Source of the DNA: Dactylosporangium sucinum
GTDB lineage: Bacteria; Actinomycetota; Actinomycetes; Mycobacteriales; Micromonosporaceae
Direction of reading: 5' to 3'
Assembly (NCBI RefSeq): GCF_014647515.1
Contig: NZ_BMPI01000008.1
Location: 159,740 to 223,739, forward strand
DNA length: 64,000 nt
Shown here: positions 1-7,890 of the stretch, piece after piece
Layout: each line of letters starts with the position of its first letter
Position numbering within the stretch: position 1 is the stretch's first letter
Notes under the pieces: generated by a model
Told to the model about the DNA's origin: nothing
What the model saw: only the letters and a program-made list of their open reading frames with translations
The model's database searches: none
Made by a program: the position numbers and the translations under genes

Positions 1-1881
1 ACCTGGCTGTCGGGGCCGTCCGGGCAGCTCACCGGCGGCGCCGACGGCCTGTACGTCAACGACCGCAGGGTGCTCTCCCGGCTGGTCGTGACGGTCGACG
101 GGCGCTCACCCGTGCCGGTGACCGTGCGGCGGACGGGCGCCGCGTCGGCGGTGTTCGCGTCGGTGCTGCGGGAGCTCGGCGACGACGGCCCCGACCCGAC
201 GGTCACGCTGTCCCGGCGGCGCCTCGCCGAGCCGAACGGCGGCACCGAAACGATCACCCTGACCAACGACTCGCACCAGACGCTGAGCGTCGAGGTGGCG
301 GTCGAGGCGTCGACCGACTACGCGAGCATGAGCGCGGTCAAGGACGGCGTGGCGGCCGCGGTGTCCGCGGACGGCATGTCGGTCGAGTACTCGGCCAGCC
401 CGCCCGCGGAGGACTTCCGCTGGCAGGTCACCATCCCGCCGCGGGAGAGCTGGACCGTCGAGCTGCGCTTCACGCGCACCGACGGGCCGCCGGTCGCGCG
501 TAGCAAGCGGTTCAGCACGCTGCGGGTCACCGCCGACGACCGGCGCCTCGACGCCCTCGTGCGGGCCGGCGTCCAGGATCTCGACGCGCTGCGCAGCGCC
601 GACGGCGAGGACGTGTACTACACCGCGGGCAGCCCGTGGTACCTGACCCTCTTCGGCCGCGACTCGCTCTGGTCGGCCCGCCTCGGCCTGCCGGTCGGCC
701 ACGAGGTCGCGGCCGGCACGCTGCGGGCGCTCGCGAAGCGGCAGGGCGTCCGGCACGACCCGGACACCGACGAGGAGCCCGGCAAGATCCTGCACGAGGT
801 GCGCCCGCCCGACGCCGCCTACTACCTGCCGCCGGTGTACTACGGCACCGTCGACGCGACCGCGCTGTTCGTCAGCACCCTCGCCGAAGCGTACCGCTGG
901 GGCATGCCCCGCGCCGCCGTCGAGCCGCTGCTCGCGAACGTCGAGCGGGCGATGGAGTGGCTCGCCGGGCACGACGGCTTCATCGCCTACCAGTCGAGCG
1001 CCAAGGGGCTGACCAACCACGGCTGGAAGGACTCCGGCGACGGCGTGCAGCACGCCGACGGGCGGCTGGCGACCGGTCCGCTCGCGCTGAGCGAGGTCCA
1101 GGCCTACGCGCATCAGGCCGCGCTCGACGCCGCCTGGCTGCTGGAGTCGTTCGGCCGCGAAGGGTCCGGGCGCTGGCGCGGATGGGCGGCCGACCTCGCC
1201 GAGCGGTTCCGGGCCGCGTTCTGGTGCGAGGGCGGCTATCCGGCCATCGCGCTCGACGGCGCCGGGCAGCGGGTCGACAGCATCGCCTCGAACATGGGGC
1301 ACCTGCTGGGCACCGGGCTGCTGACCGCGCCCGAGAGCGCCGCCGTCGCCGCGCGGCTGGCCGAGCTGCGCTCGCCGTTCGGGATCCGGACCGTCGCGCC
1401 GTCGTCGGCCGGGTACAACCCGATCTCGTACCATCTCGGCTCGGTCTGGCCGCACGACACCGCGATCGCGCTGCTCGGCCTCGTGCGGGACGGCCACGCG
1501 GGCGAGGCGTCGGCGGTCATCCGCGCCCTGCTCGACGCCGGCGAGCGCTTCGATTTCCGGCTGCCCGAGCTGTTCGGCGGCGACGACCTGCCGACCCCGT
1601 ACCCGGCCTCGTGCCGCCCGCAGGCCTGGGCCGCGGCGGCGGGGCCGGCGATCCTCACGGCACTGCTGGGGCTGGACGCCGACGTGCCGGGCGGGCGGAT
1701 CACGTTCGCCCCGCTGGCGCCGTCGCCGGTCGGGGCGTTCCGGGTGCGCGGCCTGAAGATCGGCGAGGGCGAGCTGGACGTCAGCGTGACCGCGGCCGGC
1801 ACCCTGACGGTCCACAATGGACCCGTCGGCGTCGAGTTCCTGATGGCCGACGGGTCGCCGGCGGTCATCTCGGCGGCGTGA
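1..1881 (+). CDS. Glycogen debranching enzyme (amylo-alpha-1,6-glucosidase), 5' truncated by window edge
   Basis: The reading frame is open from base 1, so the N-terminus lies outside the window; 626 residues are visible. The start of the visible part (SGPSGQLTGGADGLYVNDRR) is typical of the N-terminal beta domain of bacterial amylo-alpha-1,6-glucosidases. The C-terminal two thirds is an (alpha/alpha)6-barrel glucosidase-like domain with LTLFGRDSLWSARL (about residue 215) and PYPASCRPQAWAAAAG near the end. Such enzymes are predicted to cleave alpha-1,6 branch points in glycogen or related glucans in the cytoplasm. The last 17 bp overlap the convergent sugar dehydrogenase gene. Family is clear; the exact substrate is not. 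Confidence 0.85.
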   Translation, partial: TWLSGPSGQLTGGADGLYVNDRRVLSRLVVTVDGRSPVPVTVRRTGAASAVFASVLRELGDDGPDPTVTLSRRRLAEPNGGTETITLTNDSHQTLSVEVAVEASTDYASMSAVKDGVAAAVSADGMSVEYSASPPAEDFRWQVTIPPRESWTVELRFTRTDGPPVARSKRFSTLRVTADDRRLDALVRAGVQDLDALRSADGEDVYYTAGSPWYLTLFGRDSLWSARLGLPVGHEVAAGTLRALAKRQGVRHDPDTDEEPGKILHEVRPPDAAYYLPPVYYGTVDATALFVSTLAEAYRWGMPRAAVEPLLANVERAMEWLAGHDGFIAYQSSAKGLTNHGWKDSGDGVQHADGRLATGPLALSEVQAYAHQAALDAAWLLESFGREGSGRWRGWAADLAERFRAAFWCEGGYPAIALDGAGQRVDSIASNMGHLLGTGLLTAPESAAVAARLAELRSPFGIRTVAPSSAGYNPISYHLGSVWPHDTAIALLGLVRDGHAGEASAVIRALLDAGERFDFRLPELFGGDDLPTPYPASCRPQAWAAAAGPAILTALLGLDADVPGGRITFAPLAPSPVGAFRVRGLKIGEGELDVSVTAAGTLTVHNGPVGVEFLMADGSPAVISAA

Positions 1882-3157
1882 GGCGGTAGACGGTGCCGCT
1901 GCCGTCATCGCTGACGAAGAGGGAGCCGTCCGGGTCGACCGCGGCGTCGACCGGGCGGCCCCACCACTTGCCGTCCGGCTCGACGAACCCGGTCGCCAGG
2001 TCGGTCGCGGCGGTCGGGCTGCCGTTGCTGAAGGGGACGTACTGCACCTTGTAGCCGACCGGCTTCGTGCTGTTCCACGAGCCGTGCAGCGGCACGACCG
2101 CCCCGTCCTTGTAGAACGTCAGACCCAGCGGCGCGCTGTGCGCGGCGAAGCCGAAGGCGATCGGGTCGGCCTTGGCGCAGTCGGCGCGCCGGCCGTCGCG
2201 GTTGAGCTCGTAGTCGCGGTCGAAGCCGCCCTTGTCGTTCGGGTTGCAGAACGGCCAGCCGTAGAAGCCGCCGTCGCGCACCTTGATGAACGGCTCGACC
2301 GGGTAGTCGTCGACGAACTGGGCCATCTTCTTGCCCTTGTCGGACTTGCCGTCGCCGTCGACGTCGCGGTCGTCGGGCACCAGGGTGTTGTCGCGGTTGT
2401 TGACGACGGCCCACAGCTCGTCGGTGCCGGGCCGGAACGCGAGGCCCTCCGCGTTGCGGATGCCGGTGGCCAGCAGCTTGCGCTCGGCGTTGGTGCCCGC
2501 GGCGGCGTACGTGTAGATGGCCGCACGCCGCGGGTCGCTCTCCGTGTCGGCGACGCAGGCGTTGCAGGTGGAGGCGATCGAGAGGTACAGCCGGTCGCCG
2601 CGGACGGCGATGTTCTTCAGCTGGTGCGCATACGCGCCGCGCAGCTCGGGCGTGCTCCGGTCGGGCAGGCCGTCGACGACCACCTGGCCGGTCTGGACCT
2701 TGAGGTCGCCGTTCGCGTACGGGTAGCGCATCACCCGGTGCGACTCGGCGACGAACAGGTACATCTGGTTGCTCAGCTCGGCGAACACCATGTCGTGGGG
2801 CTGGCGCAGGCCGCTCGCGAACTCGGTGACCCTGCCGTCGCGGACGACGTGGATCCGGCCGGCCGACGGCTGCGACACGAGCAGGTCGCCGCTGGGCGTC
2901 CGGGCCAGGAAGCGGGCCTTGTCGATGCGGGCGTAGACGGCCACGGTCCAGCCGGCGGGGACGTCGAGGTACCGCGCCTTGTCGAACGGCGCGGTGTTCA
3001 TGCCCGCCGGCACCTGCACCTGCGTCCTGGTCAACGGGCTCGTGCCCGCGGACGGCGCCGCCGAGCCCGGCTGGCCGGTCGCCCGGTTCTGATCGTCGTT
3101 GGTGCAGGCGGTGAGCGCGATCGTGCCGGCGAGGGCGGCGGCCCAGAGCTTGCGCAT
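1865..3157 (-). CDS. Secreted PQQ-dependent sugar (glucose/sorbosone) dehydrogenase-like lipoprotein
   Basis: 430 residues from the ATG at 3157. The N-terminus (MRKLWAAALAGTIALTAC) is a lipoprotein signal with the lipidation Cys at residue 18, which decides this start over longer options. The rest is a six-bladed beta-propeller of the glucose/sorbosone dehydrogenase family, with blade motifs such as GLRQPHDMVF, RNAEGLAFRPGTDELW and a closing VDAAVDPDGSLFVSDDGSG. Family members use PQQ to oxidise sugars outside the membrane; many actinobacterial members have no proven substrate. It converges on the debranching gene and diverges from the DNA glycosylase gene over a 37-bp spacer. Confidence 0.8.
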   Translation of the reverse strand: MRKLWAAALAGTIALTACTNDDQNRATGQPGSAAPSAGTSPLTRTQVQVPAGMNTAPFDKARYLDVPAGWTVAVYARIDKARFLARTPSGDLLVSQPSAGRIHVVRDGRVTEFASGLRQPHDMVFAELSNQMYLFVAESHRVMRYPYANGDLKVQTGQVVVDGLPDRSTPELRGAYAHQLKNIAVRGDRLYLSIASTCNACVADTESDPRRAAIYTYAAAGTNAERKLLATGIRNAEGLAFRPGTDELWAVVNNRDNTLVPDDRDVDGDGKSDKGKKMAQFVDDYPVEPFIKVRDGGFYGWPFCNPNDKGGFDRDYELNRDGRRADCAKADPIAFGFAAHSAPLGLTFYKDGAVVPLHGSWNSTKPVGYKVQYVPFSNGSPTAATDLATGFVEPDGKWWGRPVDAAVDPDGSLFVSDDGSGTVYRLTPPR

Positions 3158-3164
3158 GCTGCTG

Positions 3165-3170
3165 ACGCTA
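3165..3170 (-). promoter_or_regulatory. Predicted -10 element (TAGCGT) of a leaderless dehydrogenase transcript
   Basis: On the minus strand TAGCGT fits the actinobacterial -10 pattern TANNNT. Exactly 7 nt separate it from the ATG at 3157, which puts the expected transcription start on the A of the start codon. No Shine-Dalgarno fits in so short a leader. It mirrors the TAGACT element of the opposite gene 12 bp away. Confidence 0.45.
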
Positions 3171-3181
3171 CCCCGGGCCCC

Positions 3182-3187
3182 TAGACT
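3182..3187 (+). promoter_or_regulatory. Predicted -10 element (TAGACT) of a leaderless glycosylase transcript
   Basis: TAGACT matches TANNNT and lies 7 nt before the GTG at 3195, so transcription would begin at the start codon. There is no purine-rich ribosome-binding site upstream of this GTG, which agrees with a leaderless mRNA. Confidence 0.45.
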
Positions 3188-3194
3188 TGCCCCC

Positions 3195-3992
3195 GTGTCG
3201 TCGACCGCGGACCTCGCCCGGGCCACGTGGGCGGCCCGCCGGGTCGCGCACGAGGCCCGGGTCGACGCCTGGATCGAGCCGCACCTGGCCCGCCGGCGTC
3301 GTGGCGAGAAGCATCCCGTCGAGGACTTCCTGTTCACCTACTACTCGTATCGGCCGGCCCAGCTGCGCCGCTGGTTTCCCGGCACCCCGGACCCCGCCGA
3401 GCTGTCGCGGCGGCGGCCCGCCGTGGAGTGGATCCGGGACCTGCTGGCCGCCACCGCCTCCCGCCCGCCGCACCTCGGCTGCTTCGGGCTGCACGAGTGG
3501 GCCATGGTCTACCGGCAGACCCAGGAGCAGGTGCGGCACAACGCCTGGCCGCTGCGGCTCGGCGCCGCCGGCACCGACGCCGTCGTCGCCGGTTCCCGCA
3601 TCCGCTGCAGCCACTTCGACGCGTTCCGCTTCTACACCGAGCCCGCCCGGCCGCTGAACCTGCTGCAGCCGACCCGGGAGGCCCAGCACGCGCTGGAGCA
3701 GCCGGGCTGCCTGCACGCGAACATGGATCTCTACAAGCACGCGTACAAACTGGCCCCGCTCGTGCCGGCCGAGCTGATCGCCGACTGCTTCGAGCTGGCC
3801 CGCGACATCCGCACGCTCGACATGCGCGCCTCGCCGTACGATCTGGCCGCCCTCGGCTACGAGCCGGTGCGGATCGAGACGCCGGAGGGCCGGGTCCGCT
3901 ACGTCGAGGCCCAGCGCGCCTTCGCCGAGCGCGCGGCGCCGCTGCGGGCCCGCCTGTTGGCGGAGTGCGAACGCTTGCTCGCCAGCCCTTGA
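3195..3992 (+). CDS. Predicted 3-methyladenine DNA glycosylase-like protein
   Basis: 265 residues from the GTG at 3195, chosen because longer starts would run through the divergent gene's coding region. The sequence resembles an actinobacterial family usually annotated as 3-methyladenine DNA glycosylase, recognised here by VEDFLFTYYSYRPAQLRRW (about residues 43-61), HLGCFGLHEWAMVYRQ and a C-terminal SPYDLAALGYEPVRIETPEG. I see no helix-hairpin-helix or AlkA/Tag catalytic signature, so enzymatic function rests only on family naming. There is no signal peptide or membrane segment; it should be cytoplasmic. Confidence 0.65.
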   Translation: MSSTADLARATWAARRVAHEARVDAWIEPHLARRRRGEKHPVEDFLFTYYSYRPAQLRRWFPGTPDPAELSRRRPAVEWIRDLLAATASRPPHLGCFGLHEWAMVYRQTQEQVRHNAWPLRLGAAGTDAVVAGSRIRCSHFDAFRFYTEPARPLNLLQPTREAQHALEQPGCLHANMDLYKHAYKLAPLVPAELIADCFELARDIRTLDMRASPYDLAALGYEPVRIETPEGRVRYVEAQRAFAERAAPLRARLLAECERLLASP

Positions 3993-4053
3993 CACACCCG
4001 GTCGGCCTAGGATCTTGTCGACCCCTGAACCCTGCTGAACGGAGGCGGACGGG

Positions 4054-4512
4054 ATGAGCGAGGTTCGGCGGCGGCTGCGGCCGCTGCTGGGGTTGTGGGA
4101 CGTCGAGACGACCGTCGGCGGCGTGGTGACCAGCAAGGGCTGGACCAGCTTCGCGTGGGCCGACGACGGCGAGTTCCTCATCCAGCGCGCCGACGGAGGC
4201 CCACCCGGCGAGGACGTGCCGCAGGAGTGGCTGGACAACACCCCGTTCCCGACGGTGTCGATGATCGGCTACGACGACTCCACTGACCAGTTCACCCAGC
4301 TCTACTCGGACGCCCGCGGCGTCTTCCGCGTCTACAACATGACGCTGACCGAGCGGGAGTGGCGCATCTGGCGGTCGGCGGAGGGCTTCCACCAGCGCTT
4401 CGCCGGCACGATCAGCCCGAACGGCTACCGGATCGTCGCCCATTGGGAGAAGTCGAAGGACGGCCGCACCTGGCTGCGTGACTTCGACATGACCTACGAA
4501 CGGCCCCGCTGA
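4054..4512 (+). CDS. Conserved hypothetical protein (DUF1579-like lipocalin-type fold)
   Basis: 152 residues, ATG preceded by GGAGG (4040-4044). Features include LLGLWDVETTVGG near the N-terminus, FPTVSMIGYDDSTDQFTQLY in the middle and a C-terminal WLRDFDMTYERPR. The alternating pattern and the recurring W/F/Y positions suggest a small beta-barrel like the DUF1579 group. No catalytic residues are evident and no function is known. A TAGGAT at 4008-4013 may be the -10 box of its promoter. It is cytoplasmic by lack of signals. Confidence 0.65.
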   Translation: MSEVRRRLRPLLGLWDVETTVGGVVTSKGWTSFAWADDGEFLIQRADGGPPGEDVPQEWLDNTPFPTVSMIGYDDSTDQFTQLYSDARGVFRVYNMTLTEREWRIWRSAEGFHQRFAGTISPNGYRIVAHWEKSKDGRTWLRDFDMTYERPR

Positions 4513-4595
4513 GCCGCGTCACAGCTTCTCTCACCGCCGTCACAGGACGGCGGCCCTACCTTCCCTGGAGATACCACCAAGGGGAAGGACCAGTC

Positions 4596-5516
4596 ATGAT
4601 CGAGGCTGTCGGCCTCACCAAACGGTATGGCGACCGGGTCGCCGTCGACCGGCTCTCGTTCACGGTGCGGCCGGGTCAGGTCACCGGGTTCCTCGGTCCG
4701 AACGGCGCGGGCAAGTCCACGACCATGCGCATGATCGTCGGCCTGGACACCCCGACCGCCGGCCGGGTCACGGTCAACGGCCGGCCGTTCGCGGCCCTGG
4801 ACAACCCGATGCGGGAGCTCGGCGCGCTGCTCGACGCCAAGGCGATCCACGGCGGGCGCAGCGCGTACCACCACCTGCTCTGCCTCGCGCAGAGCAACAA
4901 CCTGCCGAAGCGCCGGGTCGACGAGGTGCTGGAGAAGGTCGGGCTCACGCAGGTCGCGCGCAAGCGGTCCAAGGGCTTCTCGCTGGGCATGGGCCAGCGG
5001 CTCGGCATCGCGGCCGCCCTGCTCGGCGACCCGCGCATCCTGATGTTCGACGAGCCGGTCAACGGGCTCGACCCCGAGGGCATCCTGTGGATCCGCAACC
5101 TCATGAAGGCCCTCGCGGCCGAGGGCCGCACCGTGCTCGTCTCCAGCCACCTCATGTCGGAGATGGAGCACACCGCCGACCACCTGCTCGTCATCGGCCG
5201 GGGCCGGATGATCGCCGACTGCACGGTCCGGGAGTTCATCGAGCGCAACTCGGCGCTGGCCCTGCGGGTCCGCTCGTCGTCGCCGTCCGAACTGGCCGCC
5301 GTCGTGGCCCGCGCGGGCGGGAAGACGGCGCCGGCGTCGGACGGGGCGCTGCTCGTGACCGAGCTGCCCGCCGAGCGGATCGGGGACCTGGCGTTCGAGC
5401 ACGGGATCCGGCTGTACGAGCTGTCGCCGCTGCAGGCCTCGCTGGAGCAGGCCTTCATGGAACTGACCCGCGACAGCGTCGAGTACCAGGCCGCACCACT
5501 GAGGGAGTCGTCATGA
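4596..5516 (+). CDS. ABC transporter ATP-binding protein
   Basis: 306 residues. Walker A GPNGAGKST (about residues 34-42), a signature region SLGMGQRLGIAAALL, and Walker B LMFDEPVNGLDPEG followed by the switch His in VSSHLMSEM identify an ABC ATPase. About 80 C-terminal residues follow, typical of ATPases that pair with ABC-2 type permeases in Gram-positive drug or lipid exporters. GGGAAGGA (4581-4588) is its ribosome-binding site. The stop overlaps the start of the permease gene by 4 bp (ATGA), so the two are one operon. The substrate cannot be told. Confidence 0.9.
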   Translation: MIEAVGLTKRYGDRVAVDRLSFTVRPGQVTGFLGPNGAGKSTTMRMIVGLDTPTAGRVTVNGRPFAALDNPMRELGALLDAKAIHGGRSAYHHLLCLAQSNNLPKRRVDEVLEKVGLTQVARKRSKGFSLGMGQRLGIAAALLGDPRILMFDEPVNGLDPEGILWIRNLMKALAAEGRTVLVSSHLMSEMEHTADHLLVIGRGRMIADCTVREFIERNSALALRVRSSSPSELAAVVARAGGKTAPASDGALLVTELPAERIGDLAFEHGIRLYELSPLQASLEQAFMELTRDSVEYQAAPLRESS

Positions 5517-6316
5517 GCATGGTGTTGCCGCGGGCCGGCCTGGGCGGCATGGTCCGCTCGGAGTGGACCAAGCTGCGCACGGTCCGCTCGACCGTCTGGT
5601 CGCTGGTGGCGATGGCCGCCATCTCGTTGGGCCTGATGTCGGTCATCGCCTGGAGCGTCATGCGCCAGTGGGACACCGCCGACCCGGGCACGCAGGAGAT
5701 CCTGCGGCAGTACCCGCTGGAGCTGGTGATCGCCCGCCCGGTGTACATCAGCCAGCTCGTGATCGCGGTGCTGGGCGTGCTGGTGATCTCGGCCGAGTAC
5801 ACCACCGGCATGATCCGCTCCACCCTGCAGTCCCAGCCCCGCCGCCTGACCGTCCTGGCCGCCAAGGTGGGCGTGTTCACCGCCCTGATGCTCGTGGTCG
5901 GCGAGCTTCTGGCCTTCGCCGCCTTCTTCCTGGGCCAGGCGATCCTCTCGCCCCACGTCGAGCTCTCGCTGGACGGTCCGGGCATCCTCCGCTCGGTGAT
6001 CGGCGCCGGCCTCTTCATGGCGGTGCTGGGCCTGTTCTCGCTGGCGGTGGGCGCGATCATCCGCTACACGGCGGGCGCGATCACGGCCGTCCTGGGCCTG
6101 ATCCTGATCGTGTCGAACCTGACAAGCCTGCTGCCGGGCTCGTGGGGCGCCCACGTGAACGCCTGGATGCCGACGAACGCCGGCCAGCTGATCTTCCAGC
6201 CGACGGTGGACCCGGGCGCACTGTTGACCCCGTGGCAGGGCCTGGCCGTCTTCGGAGGCTGGACTGTGCTGCTCCTGGGAGTGGCGGCCTACCTCTTCAA
6301 ACACCGGGACGCCTGA
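5513..6316 (+). CDS. ABC-2 type transporter permease
   Basis: 267 residues, translationally coupled to the preceding ATPase through ATGA. After a cytoplasmic start containing the SEWTKLRTVRSTVW signature typical of actinobacterial ABC-2 permeases there are about six hydrophobic segments (for example residues 30-50, 80-100, 120-145, 160-180, 185-205 and 240-260). With the ATPase it forms a probable exporter in the cytoplasmic membrane. The start ATG at 5513 is fixed by the coupling. Substrate unknown. Confidence 0.88.
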   Translation: MSMVLPRAGLGGMVRSEWTKLRTVRSTVWSLVAMAAISLGLMSVIAWSVMRQWDTADPGTQEILRQYPLELVIARPVYISQLVIAVLGVLVISAEYTTGMIRSTLQSQPRRLTVLAAKVGVFTALMLVVGELLAFAAFFLGQAILSPHVELSLDGPGILRSVIGAGLFMAVLGLFSLAVGAIIRYTAGAITAVLGLILIVSNLTSLLPGSWGAHVNAWMPTNAGQLIFQPTVDPGALLTPWQGLAVFGGWTVLLLGVAAYLFKHRDA

Positions 6317-6330
6317 CACCTGCTCGCGAT

Positions 6331-6372
6331 CGCGGACGTCGGGCGCCTGGGAACGGCACCCGGACGTCCGCG
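6331..6372 (+). terminator. Hairpin terminator of the ABC exporter operon
   Basis: A 10-bp perfect stem (CGCGGACGTC with GACGTCCGCG), extended by three more pairs past one bulged base, begins 15 bp after the permease stop. There is no U-tract, as is common in high-GC actinobacteria. Confidence 0.55.
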
Positions 6373-6440
6373 GTCACGTCGCGGCCGGCGGCGGGACTCG
6401 GCGGCGGGTCCGCGCCGGGGTCGAGCCGACCGAGCGCTCG

Positions 6441-6590
6441 TGGGTCAGGCTGCACGGGTCCGGCGGGTCAGGCTGCGCGGGTTGGGTGGGTCAGGCTGCG
6501 CGGGGTTGGGTGGGTCAGGCTGCGCGGGTCCGGCGGGGCAGGCTGCGCGGGTTGGGTGCAGCAGGCTGCGCGGGTTCGGTGGGGCAGGTT
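6441..6590. repeat. Minisatellite, about six 23-24 bp units
   Basis: Six to seven tandem units built on GGTCAGGCTGCGCGGGTT, each 23-24 bp and each slightly diverged (GTCAGG or GGCAGG; GGGTTGGG or GGGTCCGG). The tract is noncoding in my reading and sits between the exporter terminator and the tRNA-Glu terminator. It accounts for much of the 486-bp gene-free stretch 6317-6802; the remainder shows nothing else recognisable. Confidence 0.8.
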
Positions 6591-6762
6591 CCGCTCGGGA
6601 CGGTGGACGCCGGCTCAAAGCCCGACGCCGAAGCGGCCCGGCCTCTCCGCCACGGTTGCCCGGCGCGGGCGGCACCCCCGGTGGCGCACAGTCCGCTCGC
6701 CGGGTCTGCTGGTCAGGTTCCGGCTTGGACCATGGGCACCGAGTCCGAGCCTGAACAGCAAA

Positions 6763-6797
6763 CAGGCCGCGCGCTCGGGAACGAGCGGCGCGGCCTG
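6763..6797 (-). terminator. Hairpin terminator of tRNA-Glu
   Basis: Stem CAGGCCGCGC with GCGCGGCCTG, plus five inner pairs, one bulged G and a GGAA loop. It lies immediately downstream of the tRNA-Glu 3' end on the minus strand and is followed by TTTGCTG in that orientation. Confidence 0.7.
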
Positions 6798-6802
6798 AAC
6801 CG

Positions 6803-6878
6803 TGGTAGCCCCGACCGGATTCGAACCGGCGCTACCGCCTTGAGAGGGCGGCGTCCTGGGCCGCTAGACGACGGGGCC
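6803..6878 (-). tRNA. tRNA-Glu (anticodon CTC)
   Basis: 76 nt including an encoded CCA end (TGG at 6803-6805 on the plus strand). It folds as a full cloverleaf: acceptor GGCCCCG with CGGGGCU (a terminal G-U pair, as in other actinobacterial tRNA-Glu), D-arm GUCUAGCGGCCCAGGAC, anticodon loop CUCUCAA reading GAG, and T-arm GCCGG/UUCGAAU/CCGGU. It is followed 63 bp upstream by tRNA-Gln in the same orientation, so the two may be co-transcribed. Confidence 0.95.
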
Positions 6879-6941
6879 CCAGCACTTCCTTGTGTTGCTG
6901 TCGTGCGGTGAACACTACAGCACCGCGATCTTGCTGCGGCG

Positions 6942-7013
6942 CTGGGGTACCAGGACTCGAACCTAGACTAACTGAACCAGAATCAGTTGGGCTGCCAATT
7001 ACCCCATACCCCA
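6942..7013 (-). tRNA. tRNA-Gln (anticodon CTG)
   Basis: 72 nt without an encoded CCA. Acceptor UGGGGUA pairs with UACCCCA, D-arm GGGU/GCCC, anticodon stem ACUGA/UCAGU with loop UUCUGGU reading CAG, T-arm CUAGG/UUCGAGU/CCUGG, discriminator G. It is located just upstream of tRNA-Glu on the same strand and downstream of the FAH-family gene. Confidence 0.95.
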
Positions 7014-7088
7014 TTGGCGCCTTGCGGCGCCGGAAGAGAACTTTACCGGAGACCCCGTTCCCCGCCAAATCGGTTGTCGCGAAGCCGC

Positions 7089-7877
7089 CTAATCCAGGGT
7101 CAGGACGCGGTTGGTGAGGGTGCCGATGCCCTCGATCGAGACCTCCACCGTGTCGCCGGCGGCCAGGGGGCCGACGCCCGCCGGGGTGCCGGTGAGGATC
7201 ACGTCGCCCGGGAGGAGGGTCATGACGTGTGACACATACGACACCAGGGTGGGGATGTCGAAGACCATGTCCTTGGTCCGGCCGAGCTGGCGGACCTCCT
7301 CGTTGACCTCGCAGCGGACCTCGACGTCGCCGACGTCGACGCCCGTGACGATCCAGGGGCCGATGGGGCAGAAGGAGTCGAAGCCCTTCGCGCGCGTGAA
7401 CTGCACGTCCTTGCGCTGCAGGTCGCGGGCGGTGACGTCGTTGGCGCAGGTGTAGCCGAAGATGGCGGCCGCGGCGCCGGCCCGGTCGACCCGGCGCGCG
7501 CCCGTGACGCCGATCACGACGGCCAGCTCGGCCTCGTGCTCGACCTGCTGCGACTGCGTGGGCAGCCGGATCGCGTCGTTGGGGCCGATGATCGAGGTGG
7601 ACGGCTTCAGGAAGAGCAGCGGCTCCTTCGGCACGTCGTTGCCGAGCTCGGCGGCGTGGTCGGCGTAGTTGCGCCCCACGCAGACGACCTTGCTGGGCAG
7701 GATCGGCGAGAGCAGCCGGACGTCGGCGACCGCCCAGCGCTGGCCGGTGAACCGGATCTCCCCGAACGGGTGGCCGTCGATCTCGGCGACGGTCAGCCCG
7801 GACAGCCCGGCCGCCGGCTCACCCTCGACGACCCCGAACGACATGCCACTGCTGTGGGCAAAACGAGCGATACGCAC
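7089..7877 (-). CDS. Fumarylacetoacetate hydrolase (FAH) family protein
   Basis: 262 residues from the GTG at 7877. FAH-fold core with the substrate-handling start VVCVGRNYADHAAELG (about residue 65), metal ligands in EHEAELAVVIG and CANDVTARDLQ, and the C-terminal DVILTGTPAGVGPL. Members act on acyl-pyruvates or 2-keto acids, for example by hydrolysis or decarboxylation, using Mg2+; the substrate here is not predictable. It lies 10 bp downstream of the alditol oxidase gene in the same orientation. The GTG start is supported by a TAGGGT -10 element 7 nt upstream rather than by a ribosome-binding site. Confidence 0.88.
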   Translation of the reverse strand: MRIARFAHSSGMSFGVVEGEPAAGLSGLTVAEIDGHPFGEIRFTGQRWAVADVRLLSPILPSKVVCVGRNYADHAAELGNDVPKEPLLFLKPSTSIIGPNDAIRLPTQSQQVEHEAELAVVIGVTGARRVDRAGAAAAIFGYTCANDVTARDLQRKDVQFTRAKGFDSFCPIGPWIVTGVDVGDVEVRCEVNEEVRQLGRTKDMVFDIPTLVSYVSHVMTLLPGDVILTGTPAGVGPLAAGDTVEVSIEGIGTLTNRVLTLD

Positions 7878-7884
7878 GGTCGGA

Positions 7885-7890
7885 ACCCTA
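7885..7890 (-). promoter_or_regulatory. -10 element TAGGGT formed from the upstream TAG stop codon
   Basis: The TAG stop of the alditol oxidase gene (7888-7890) and the following GGT make TAGGGT. Seven nucleotides later comes the GTG of the FAH gene. This fits a leaderless internal promoter within a two-gene unit. Confidence 0.4.

Noticed and set aside
106..1908. 600-codon open frame on the minus strand opposite the debranching enzyme gene
   Set aside because: Arg/Gly/Pro-rich shadow product with no domain; long antisense frames are expected in DNA this GC-rich. Many similar ones across the window were discarded for the same reason.
6441..6590. CRISPR array
   Set aside because: Units are contiguous 23-24 bp repeats without distinct spacers, and no cas genes are present.
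6440..6911. Frames through the GGTCAGG minisatellite and tRNA-Glu
   Set aside because: Products are repeats of GQAARV-type peptides and run into a tRNA gene; clearly noncoding.
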